This document shows positions 1-10,100 of a stretch of DNA of 64,000 nt, one piece after another. The DNA comes from Hypericum androsaemum. Its lineage: Eukaryota > Streptophyta > Magnoliopsida > Malpighiales > Hypericaceae. Each line of letters starts with the position of its first letter. The first letter of the stretch is position 1. The position numbers and the translations under genes were made by a program. A model generated the notes under the pieces. It made no database searches. It worked only from the letters and a program-made list of their open reading frames with translations, and had not been told where the DNA came from. The stretch spans positions 18,927,619-18,991,618 of the forward strand of contig OZ023182.1 of the NCBI GenBank assembly GCA_963995505.1, in the 5' to 3' direction.

Positions 1-640
1 CAACCGAGTTACATATTGAGCACACGATAAGCTTAATCGCTTTTAAGTTCGATAGATATCACATATAACCCGATATCACACAAAACCCGATTCATTTACT
101 GTACTTAAGCTCTCTTGTATGTTCTTGATAACTCAGAGTCCAAAAATCAACCTAGAATTCAAAAGAATTAACTTACCAAGCCTTTACTCATAAACCCTGC
201 TCAATCCTGAACCAGGCAGCTAGTCCAACTTTCAACCAGGTCTTGAAGGCGATTCTTTTATCCAAAAAGGTCCTATAATATGGCGTTAGAAAGCTAATTC
301 AGTCTTCTACAATCTGTAGGAAGGAACCTAAGTCCAATTCCGAGTCCAACTAAGCTTACCAAGCCGTTCTTCATCTACTAGCTCATCTATGTCTCCAGTA
401 GATAGTCCGTTGTTCAAAATAGATTTCCTATTGGCTCCTTGATCAGAATAGAACATATAATACACCGTTTTCAAGGTATTTGAGTCCTCTACAACTTCCA
501 TGAAGACATAAAAGTCCAATTCAAATCCGAAAATAACTTACCAAGCAATTCTTCTTCGACCACCTCACTTGATACTCTAGTAACTAGTCCAATATTCAAA
601 ATTAATTCCACGCCGATTCCTTTATCAAAACAAGTCGTTC
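1..640. repeat. Diverged ~182-bp tandem repeat, three units, possible duplicated exons
   Basis: A block starting with CTTACCAAGC recurs at 172, 355 and 537, so the unit is 182-183 bp. Units are clearly related but well diverged. On the minus strand each unit reads as a short exon-like stretch ending in CTTG followed by GTAAG, with a shared pattern (aspartate-lysine/glutamine-glycine, then a hydrophobic stretch ending NxGL, then an acidic stretch before LLG or RLG). The middle unit is open for 63 codons (328-519) and another unit contains a stop. This looks like tandemly duplicated exons of a decayed gene whose identity I do not recognise. It could also be a noncoding minisatellite-like repeat. 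Confidence 0.55.
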
Positions 641-1760
641 TTTGTCACCTGCTTCTTTCTCTTTCCTCTTACTCTCTCTCTCAACTTTCTCTTCTCTTTT
701 GAGTTATGGCTGAGTCTCGGAATTTCTTGCCTCTTCCTTAAGGTTTCTGAGTCCCAAAAGTATATAGGTGAGTAAGAGTCCAGCTTGACTCACCTCCTTA
801 ACCAAGTCTAATGAACAAGCAAGTGGTAATAGATGATTGGTTGATTCCCAATGGGGTCCAATCAGAAAGAGACTCATTCAAGCTCCGTTTTGACTGTCTT
901 CCATTGCGTTTTATAAAAACTTGTCAACTAACAAATTGTAGCCCTATGTGTGTAGTTTTTGGATCATATTTATTTGTAATATTTGAAGTAAAATTGAGAA
1001 CGTGGTGCTCCATTTACTAAACAAAGGTCATTGCTGTCCGAACTTGACCAACAAAATTCTTAAAGCTTGGAATAATTGACTAGGCTTTGTTGTAGTTAGT
1101 TAGAATCCTAAGAAGACTATAAAATATCTAGAAACACTTCCAAACACATCTCATATGTAGATTGTACCATAGAATACCATTATTCCAACCGACCATTTAT
1201 AAGATATCACACTTATTTTTTTAGAATCAATTCTAGACTTGTTTGCTCATATAAAACTCATCCTTCCAGAATATCCCCCTCTTTTATGGCCAGAGATCCT
1301 TAATTCCTCATCATTCTGTTTCCTTCTTGTTTATGAAATGAGTCTAACACTACCAGAGAGTGAGAAGAGAGTGGATAAAGAATGAGAAGTGAGAGAATGA
1401 TGCTCCAATTTTTTCATAATTCTTCAAGAGAGAATCGAAGGAGAGAATAATGTTCCTGTCTCACTCATGAATAGAGAGTGAGCACCCGAGAGAGTGACGA
1501 CGGTGAGAGACTTGCATATAGCTGACGCGACTCGAGATGTGGGTGAGAAGGGACGGATGTGCGACGGACAGTGGCCAAGAACACGACGGACAGTGGCCAA
1601 TTATCTTCCAATCGTTGTGTTCATTAAACAATGTATATGTTATGTGGTATTTCACTTTCTCAAGGACTATTAAAGGTGAACTGCAATAAGGGCAACATAA
1701 CTTAATATTTCTCATCGGGCTTCCAATAAAACCGAAATTCTACATCTTAAAAAAGCAAAA
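641..1760. other. Intergenic stretch, no supported gene
   Basis: The stretch starts CT-rich and is otherwise AT-rich. A 17-bp sequence occurs twice 22 bp apart at 1562-1600. A minus-strand ORF at 1461-1715 (84 codons) has two CPxC pairs, which might be part of a zinc ribbon. The direct repeat lies inside this ORF, its second half is low in information, and no splice context or homologue is apparent. I do not call it a gene. Confidence 0.4.
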
Positions 1761-1849
1761 AATTAACGATTTGAATTGTATACAAAAATCATCGCTTATG
1801 CTGAACAAGACCCTCAAAAGTTACAAGGAAAAGCATAGATTTAGTACAG

Positions 1850-3545
1850 TTTATCTCCATCAGGATCTCCAACACTATCTGCAATGTCTTATCCAAAAGG
1901 AAATTTGTCTCAGATTTGGTGGGGCAAAGAGTAACAAGGAGAAAGTAAAACTAAAATAAGAATGCTATGAGTTGAGAACTCTATACCCCCAGATTCGATG
2001 CTGCTCAATATTCTTTGCAGGTCCTCCAATCTAACAGGTCCTGAAGAGTGAAGAAGAGGTTACTTCACTGATTGCTTCTGTACCAATGCTCGGAACTATT
2101 ATGTTTCCAGCTCTGAAATAAATCAGATGTGTCAAATCAAAATCAGAAAATAGGAAGACTTCTTTAGGATAATGAGCCGGGACTTTTGAAACATGTTCAA
2201 TTCAACCCTCAAATAATCTAAGCATGGCTAGATATCCAGAAGCTGACAAATAAAGGAGAAATAAGACTCTCCCATCAAATACTATCAATGATGTCAACTT
2301 CAAATTGTTTCAGATTGGCAATATTGATCGAGTTTGTGAACTTCAAAGAGGCCATTTACTTTACTTACTGGTAATAAATATTCATTTTTTTGTCAGCGAC
2401 TGGAAAATCCAAACGTTTAACCCCTTGTTCCTTTTGATTACTAGATCTTGAACCAACCATTTGACTAAAGTTTCACTACAGGCTAAACCTTTTACTTGGA
2501 ACATGCTGGGCATGCCCAACCATCTGGAAGCTTATATATTAAGGGTCCTCGAGACAGGAGATGACATTGTTCAATAAATAGAACACAGGTAACCGAACAG
2601 GCACGAAGAAAAAGTTTGCAGCAAACTTTTTGCTGACAACTTACTACCTTGATGAGATATCGTCCTCAAGAATGTCTTTGGATATTTGTAAAGAAGCTGA
2701 AGATTCGGGCTCGTCTTCATCTGCTAAGGAAAAAAATTGTTAGTCAATTCCAGAAATTCCAATTTCTCAGTTGTAGCTGATCAATACTGCTATTATTATC
2801 GATGGCAAGATAAAAGTCCCAGACGGAGACAAACTCATGTTGAGAAGGTGAGACAAGAAAAATAACACATTTATTACTGAAACAACCCCAACTAACATCG
2901 GAAAAAAATTGACATGTGCATCACCAGGAAAGTGTGTACGACAAAAGAAGAACAATCTTTTTTCAGAAAATAACAAATACTAAGAACTTTATGATGACAA
3001 AATACAGAGGCAAGACTGAAGGCTAATACTAAAACGAACAGCAGTTACAACACCAAGATCGATAAGAACCATAACAACCATTATAACAGTGCCAATATCA
3101 GCTAGAATCAGACAAGTTTCAATTCCAATGCTCTGACAAGTAAAAGAATATACTGAATTCACAATCTCAGGCTAAAGTAACTGAGGACATGACGAAAATA
3201 CTCAACGGTCTATTGATATAATAATTAACAGAGCTCCAAAACTGTGTATCATCTTCAGATTTAGGCTCCTGCAAACAATTCAAAAGTTTTCCAAAACAAA
3301 GTTTCTGTATGAATTGCAACAAAGAAACCAAAACAAGCCATTTGAACCTGCATCCAAAAAAAAAACTTCCGGTCATCTGCACTGAACTTCAGAATGTACA
3401 CCCGCCCTGAAGCTTGATTCACCTGAAAGAAAGAGCGAACATATTTAAAATTAGATGTTGTTCCCCAAAGTCAAAAGGGCATAGCAAAAATGAGAATGTA
3501 AAATACCTTCTCGAAAACTGCCTCATTGGGAAAAATAATTTGATC
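1850..3545 (-). pseudogene. RPN13: RPN13 (26S proteasome ubiquitin receptor) relic, oldest copy
   Basis: Minus-strand exons match the plant RPN13/ADRM1 family. A short exon near 3507-3540 reads DQIIFPNEAVFEK. Exon 3348-3422 (75 nt, in frame, clean splice sites) contains GRVYILKF and KFFFWMQ. Exon 3202-3268 continues EPKSEDDTQ and INRPL. Together these are the second half of the Pru ubiquitin- and RPN2-binding domain. Further on, near 2040-2130, lie AGNIIVPS and, in another frame, GPVRLEDLQRIL. Near 1880 VGDPDG marks the start of the region before the UCH37-binding DEUBAD domain. The first Pru exon and most of the C-terminal domain were not found, and the C-terminal part changes frame and stops. 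The family's normal role is docking ubiquitin chains on the proteasome base. This copy is almost certainly nonfunctional. Confidence 0.75.
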
Positions 3546-4402
3546 CTAGTAGAATTTTTCAAGGAAAATGGATAATAATCTTCCAACAGCAAAATTAATG
3601 AACTAGGAAGACGCGGGTAATGTAACTGTTGAGTTATGCACTTAGCATAAGCACAAAAAAGATTGCTGATGCAGGGTAGTTTAGACTTGCCAAGTTAAGG
3701 CTGTAAACAACATATCCCTGGTGCAAAATAGTGAATAGAACGACAAAATCTTACTTATGCTGCAGAAAGAGAACTGAGAAAGATGTTAATGAAAATCAAA
3801 TACAATCCAATCAACACACAGCCGAGATATCTGTCCGCATCAAAGGTGAACCAAACATGTTATGCTGTCCCAGATTCATAAATTAAATGCACATGCATTT
3901 GCTCTATATGGATAAGCATATACCTAGAAATGCCAGTGCTAAGAAAGTTGTCCCAAGAAAAAGGCAAGACAACCAAAAAAGATGTGAAAACCCCATCATT
4001 CTCAAAGGAGCTCCTCTTATACAACTTTTAAAAGATGTGAAAACATATTGCTAACGACAATAGTTTATTCTATAGATTATGAATGAACATCTCCATCGTC
4101 CGAATGTGATGGAACTAATTAGATAGCACTTTGCTTCATCCTTTAAGTTTTAATAAAAGAATGCTACCGATGTTCTTCAAGTTAAGAAGAGAGCATTTCG
4201 AGTACTGCTAATTAATTTGTAATCAAATATACACAAATTCTCTGTGCCTGCACAATGATATCGTGCAGTAAAGGAATCTACTGCGCCGGAAACACCAGTT
4301 ACCATATCCCGTTTTCTCAACCACGAGCGGAGTTTCCTCCACTCAACTGAAGCCAATGCTACCCTAAACCCCATTCTAAAGTTCGCTCATTTAATTTTTA
4401 GT
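3546..4402 (-). other. Conserved flank with possible membrane-protein exons
   Basis: This stretch recurs at about 20.93-21.93 kb and 38.68-39.69 kb. On the minus strand near 3925-4010 is a hydrophobic exon-like piece (reading WLSCLFLGTTFLALAFLG) ending in GTATAT, and near 4177-4374 a 65-codon ORF. I do not recognise either. They could belong to the same unknown gene as the hydrophobic ORF at 4403-4633 or be decayed intron sequence. Confidence 0.35.
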
Positions 4403-4633
4403 TTATCCAGAAAACTGCAGAACCTCATCAAAAGTCACTAAAGCAATGATCTTTGAGAAGAACCAGAGCACAAGAGCAAAACCCACAAGGGAAAATGCTA
4501 ATGGAAAAGCAAAATAACGTTGGACTTGTTCAACTACCAGAAGGTTAACCTCCTTCTCCTTACCTGCTGGAACACTGGAAAAGCTTCGGTTGCCAAGAAA
4601 TCCATGGCCCCGGGCGACCTGTCGTTCGGTCTC
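4403..4633 (-). CDS. Hydrophobic exon or ORF of unknown gene, copy 1
   Basis: This is an open minus-strand frame of 77 codons including the stop, and the same frame is open in all three copies (also 21929-22159 and 39695-39925). It reads RSFSSVPAGKEKE, then E-Q/E-VQRYFAFPLAF, then one strongly hydrophobic stretch (LVGFALVLWFF) and a short tail ending LQFSG before TAA. There is no methionine at its start, so it would be an internal or last exon. The RSFSS-like start hints at an organelle-targeted peptide, but I do not recognise the family. Preservation of frame with conservative changes (VVEQ versus IVEE) weakly suggests past selection. Confidence 0.35.
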   Translation of the reverse strand, partial: ETERQVARGHGFLGNRSFSSVPAGKEKEVNLLVVEQVQRYFAFPLAFSLVGFALVLWFFSKIIALVTFDEVLQFSG

Positions 4634-4779
4634 CTAGTCGTCCCTCGCAACCCAAGCGAAACCCAAGCGTAGTTGGACTTGGTTCAGTTTTTGGGAGGAG
4701 AGCAAGGAAGGGGAACGGGTGCTTTCGCGAGCCGATGGTTCCCTTTTTCTACTTGTTCTTCGGGTTTTTTTTTTTTTTT

Positions 4780-5640
4780 TGATAAGGTTATTAGTAGAAA
4801 GGCATTTTGGTCATTTTAAATGGAAGTTCATTGGAGAAAAAAATATTCCAGATTCAAGGATCTGAGAGTTTATTATTATCAAAATTTAGGAACGGAATAA
4901 TCATTTTTCAAAGTCTAGGGACTCTAGGAGGAGGGTGAACAAAGTTAAAAAATGTGAGTAATTTGTCCAATATAGTTTAAAAAATTCACTTTAGTAACAT
5001 ATTCTTTTGTTAATTTTCATATAATGATCATGTGACAGCTGCCCAATTCAGCAATTCAGCAATTTTTTTACCCCGTGAACTACGGATATAATTTACTGAT
5101 TTTAATGCAATAGATAGGCCAATTGCAATAAAAATCAATTTAGGACTTGTATAGTATTGAGATAAAAATTTACTGAGGTTGTGGTTACAACCTATGCAGA
5201 GAAATACTGCATTCGGGTACGTCGGTTTTCAGTTATAAGTTGTAAATTTTCGTATATAATTAAAATTCACTAATAAATTTCTTCTACTATTTTAAAAATA
5301 TTAGAACTATGCAATTTTATTAATCTAAACCAGATATTTATAAATCGAAATGAATCACAAAGAGCACTCACAATAATTAACAATGCTTCACAATATTTTT
5401 TTACAATTCAACAATATGACATCGAAACATTTGAATATTATAAGAAAAATTGGTGAATAAACCCTAGATGAAATTATAAAAATAAACAATAATAAAATTT
5501 CATCAATAATTGCATGTTGTAGATGTCCTCCAATCTTTTCGCGACTTCCTCTATTTTAGATAGCACTTTTCCTATTTTTCTAGGGCAAAACTCAGAAGTC
5601 TTTCATATTTGGTCACCCTCTTCCTAGGATCCCTGATTTT
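4780..5640. other. AT-rich intergenic stretch with one-sided transposon end
   Basis: Positions of about 4800-4973 resemble the right end of the inverted-repeat element at 22330-23368 and end in the same GAGTAATTTGTCC. The left end and GC-rich core are absent here. The remainder to 5640 is AT-rich with no gene that I can support. Confidence 0.45.
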
Positions 5641-6389
5641 AAATAGTTTCATGGAATTGTCCGAAAAAATCCATCTCTAGCTTCTGGGACCAAATTGACC
5701 GCGCTGAGAGGTATATACTTTGCTCTTTTTCTCTCTTCCACTAACTCAAAGCTCCCAATTTTCAGTTTTTGGGGGTTTTTTTTCGCGCTTTTCTCTGTAA
5801 TGGGTCGAGTGGTTTTTCTTTTTATTTTTTGTGATGATTGATATTTGGCTGTTCCTTTGCGTCTCAGCTACCTTGGTCTCGTCAATGTACGAGGAAGCGG
5901 CGTCCCTGTCTGCCTCTGTGTTGGAGTCAGTACTTGCACTGTCTTGGCCGGTGCGTACTTTCCCGAATTGAAGTCCCGGCTCCTGTTTCTGTTGTTTCCG
6001 TTGCTTGTTCTGCTGTTCGTTGTAACGAATTGGTTCTATTGCGTTCTTGATCAGTTCCGTGTTTTTGGGCTAGCGGGGGACCAACGGGCTTGTGCTGTAG
6101 AAGAAATGCTAGTGCTTGCTTCCTGTCATTTGTATAGATTAGTAAGTAGTCGGATGCTCGGACTGCATATAATTTCCTTATATATCTCAACCATTCTTCC
6201 TCCTGCCTACAGGCTGTGCATGGGATGAAACCCTTTTTATTCATGCTATGGAATCAGTTAGAGGTTTTTTTATGTTTCGGTGATTCGGACTTGATGCTAA
6301 GTTGCTCACTTTGTATTCTACACGTGCAACTTTTTATCAGAGGACATCAGCGATGATGAAGGAGAAGATTGTAAGACTGTTTCCTTTCG
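5641..6389 (+). other. Conserved gene-proximal block, possible 5' exons of an unknown gene
   Basis: The block matches 23.80-24.13 kb and 41.57-41.90 kb, which lack two internal stretches present here (about 5849-5968 and 6064-6330). A CT-rich leader is followed by exon-like pieces. One near 5869-5952, between an AG and GTGCGT, reads MYEEAASLSASVLESV. One near 6341-6422 reads EDISDDEGEDCKTVSF. Both look like genuine coding sequence of a plant housekeeping-type gene, but I cannot name it. In copies B and C the first piece is deleted, so those are certainly broken. Confidence 0.35.
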
Positions 6390-6474
6390 GTTGCACAAGT
6401 TCCTGTACAAGTTCTTCTCACAGGGTATGCTTCTTGTTTCCTGATTGCTTCTTGTCAGTTAGTATCCAGAATTC

Positions 6475-7145
6475 TTAGTATATTAAAGGATGCTTTTCAA
6501 ACTCGGAAATCATCACAATTGAAGGACTAGAAAATTTTAATTTAAAAGGTTGTAATATATGCTTGACAGGTTGACTGTTATTGTTTCCCTTGTGACTTGA
6601 AGAAGTGCACGATGGAAGGTTGAACACCTTTTTGCCCTTGCATTTGTTTCCCTTGTGACGGTTATTGTTGAAAACTGACTGAAACAAGGAAACTTGCTGC
6701 AGTTCAATCTATTCTGGTTTCAAGTTCAGGGCGGTAATGGTTTACATGGCAATTACAGGTACTGTCTCGGATATTTTCCATTTTTTCATCTTTACTTTTA
6801 TACGATATATTCAATTTGGGTGGTGTCTGCGAACTCTAATTTTGAGCTCTCCTTCTTTATATACCAACCGTAATGAACGATATGATACAATGGCAAACTT
6901 GGACCACAAGTTGCCTTGCTCTATCATACAAAGCATATCTATAAGAACTTCAGAGTAAATCATCTGGTTTTGGTGCCCAGACATATTTATAAAAGACAAT
7001 GCCAATATTTTTTAATAATCATAGTAAGTCATCGGGATTTGATTACTAGAAATCCTTAGGTAGCGATGCTATAGAGGCAATGGAGCTTCAAACAATTCAG
7101 AGACTACACACTGCAGCACTTGCCCCATTTGTTGCTGTAGATAGA
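6475..7145 (-). other. 3' flank of receptor kinase A
   Basis: This is the sequence immediately downstream of the kinase stop codon. Related sequence follows the kinase exons of B (24223-24893), C (about 42000-42873) and F (about 58880-59616), so it probably includes the 3' UTR. C and F carry an extra block here (about 42473-42640 and 59205-59345) that A and B lack. No independent ORF is convincing. Confidence 0.5.
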
Positions 7146-10100
7146 CTATCGTAGCAATGGAGATGTCCCAATATGAAAGTTTGAGCTTATATAGTTTCCG
7201 GAATCCGCCGGTTCAATACTCATCCCTTGTCGAGCTCTAGCCGTTTCTGCTGCTAAGCACTCGTTCAACTCTATTACCACTTGTGTCATCATTGGTTGTT
7301 TCCTGGAGCCGTGAGACACACAAGCCATTGCTAGTTCTACAATCCTCCAAGCCGAGCCGACATCGAAGTCCCCACTTAACCTTGGATCGACAATGCCTTT
7401 GATGTCACCATTCTCAAGCATGGATTGAACCCAGATACTTATGTGTGTCATGTCTGCATTTTTTGCTATCACAGGCTTGCCTGTGATCATCTCGAGCAGA
7501 ACAACTCCGAAACTATACACATCGCTCTTCTCTGTTAACCTTTTTGTCATATGGTACCTATAAAATAAACCAAGATTTTAATCACAACAATAAAATAAAA
7601 GCCCGTTTCCTGTAATTACCAGTTACTGGTAATACATTGGAGAATGTATGCGGATGATATAACTAGTTGAGAATTAAGAGTCAAGTTAGAGAACTAATAC
7701 ATACTCTGGATCAAGGTATCCAAGGGTTCCTGCAACACCACTAGTTGTGACATGAGTGCCACCTTCAGCAGGGAAAGCTCTTGATAGGCCGAAATCGGCT
7801 AGTTTGGCTTGGAATTGGTCATTTAGAAGTATATTTGTGGTCTTTATGTCTCTGTGAATAATTTGTGGCTTGCATCCTTTGTGGAGATACTCCAATCCTG
7901 CATTTCCCGTGAAGAATTGGATAATTGATGACAACTTTTCTTTTCGGCCGAATGCAAGGAACCGGCTCCAAAGTTGTTTCTTCTTTTGAAACGGATATAG
8001 AAATACTTCTTTACTTACCTTGCGCTGCGTCATAGGCTATTTGAAGTCTCCTCTTCCAATTTTGATCTTCGGGGTTATTCTCTGCGATATGATTCACAAG
8101 CATATTGGTTAAGCAATTGTGTGTCATGATTTCAGTTCCAAAAGAGAAAAAAACCCAAATCAGCCTGCTGGTCTATAATTTTGAGAAAGGAAGTACAAAC
8201 TTGAAAGGTGATATTTCAAGTCCCCATTAGCCATGTACTCGTAGACGAGACCCAAGTTTGAATCCTCGTTGCAATATCCTACGAGACTTGTCAAGTTCCT
8301 GTGGTGAACTCGCAAAAGAAGCTTGACCTTCATATACACAGTAGTAAAAAAAAAAAATCAGCATCTCATATCTCATAATAGAATAAGTTACATTCTTGCT
8401 TATAGATCAGAAGGGTACTTATGTATAACACACCTCAGCTTGGAACTCGTTGTACCCTTGGGCCGAAGATGGGGAAAACATCTTTACGGCAACTGGAGTA
8501 CCATCCATGTAGCCATAGTACACCGTTCCAAATCCTCCTTTGCCAAGAACTCTATCAAAATTGTTGGTGATCTTCAATATGTCATTGTAGGTTACTTGTC
8601 GATTCTTGGATTCCAAGTCAGTTGTATTTGAAGCTGTCAATGATTGTTTGAAGTTTCCGAGAGCTTTCTTTAATTAATCGGATAGACAAGAAGAACGTAC
8701 ATATGATGGGTTTATTTTGTGAACTGTGATGACTACTACCTTGATTTTTTTGTGGATGACTACTACCTTGTTGATGCTTCTTTCTTTTGTGGTCCCACAG
8801 GAGCAGAAGAGCCAATGCAGCTGCTAGGACTAGTAGTACAACCACCATCACCACCACAAGATGGACTACATTGATTTTGCCTTTCTTTCTGCAAGAACTT
8901 GACAGGCAAAGATCTGGATTTCCCGAAACACTTGACGCAACGATGACAAGGGAACAGTTATTAGCGCACATGCAAGCAAGAGATGCATAGATTTAGTTTG
9001 AGATGATGAATAAAATGCATCTCTAACTGAGCAAGAAAAAAGGTGTTTTGCGAAAAAGCTCTCCAACTAGCTTGAAGAATCCGTAAGCAATGGAACTGAA
9101 GATGGGAGACGTACTTTAGAGACAAGGAGCCATCTTGTAATTTGGCCAGGAGGACAGCAGGAATAGAGCCTTTGAGATTATTTCCAGTCAAGTTTCTGCA
9201 CATATATTTCAAGCATGTTAATGGTATGTTTAACCCACACTAAACGCATTTGCTTCAAATTTACACTTACAAGACTTGCAGTGATGTCAATTGGGACAGA
9301 AACTTGGGAATTGGCCCAGTCAATAGGTTGTAAGATAAGTCCCTGAACACAATTTAAGTCCTCCATTACAATGTTCTCACCCAACAACAACAAAAAAAAC
9401 TCATTGTGACATGAAGTGATGATCAGTATACACTTACAAAGTTTGCAAGTTCTTCAGACTTGCCATGCCTGGATCTATTTGTCCAGTCAGTTGGCGCGAA
9501 GATAAATTACTGTTTGATTAAACAATATTAATTTGTATCAATTTAGCAAGCATATAATTAATGGCTGATTAGTATCTACATGATTTGAATTGCTTTGGAA
9601 ATGGAACTATGGACTTACAGTGATATTACAACCGGGGGAGTGCCACTCTCGTAGCGGCAAGTGACACCCTCCCAAGCGTATTCTTCAGGAGCACATGGAT
9701 CCCCTTGCCAATTCCTTGAGATGCCATATGCCGTCTTTATACTTACCATCGCATAGACTGTCACGCATAAAACATTTAGAATCCTACCGAAAACCTCAAC
9801 TTGTAATTAACAATGGACAATAATGGCACGGATTAACTCGTTTTGATACCATGTTAGTATTTAAGATATAAGCACGTACGTACCGTCTGCTTGCTCCGTC
9901 AGTAGGGTGTCATTGACAGGAAAATAGAACTCGAAGGCATTGCAGAAAGGTGACTGCGTGGCTTCTTCGAGTGACAGAGAGATTTTAAACTCGCATGTTC
10001 CCAAAGCATTAGCTCCGCGAGTGAAGTTGAACGTGTTGGCGGCTAGATAAAGAGGCGTTTCCCAATTCCACACAGTGTCAGAACCCTCCATTTCTATCCT

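Noticed and set aside
5838..6244. Plus-strand 127-codon and minus-strand 105-codon ORFs
   Set aside because: They overlap on opposite strands, are disrupted by deletions in the other units, and cross what look like splice sites of another frame.
8323..8631. Plus-strand ORF of 102 codons over the kinase region (also 26071-26379)
   Set aside because: It is the antisense shadow of kinase exons 9-10 and the intron between them.
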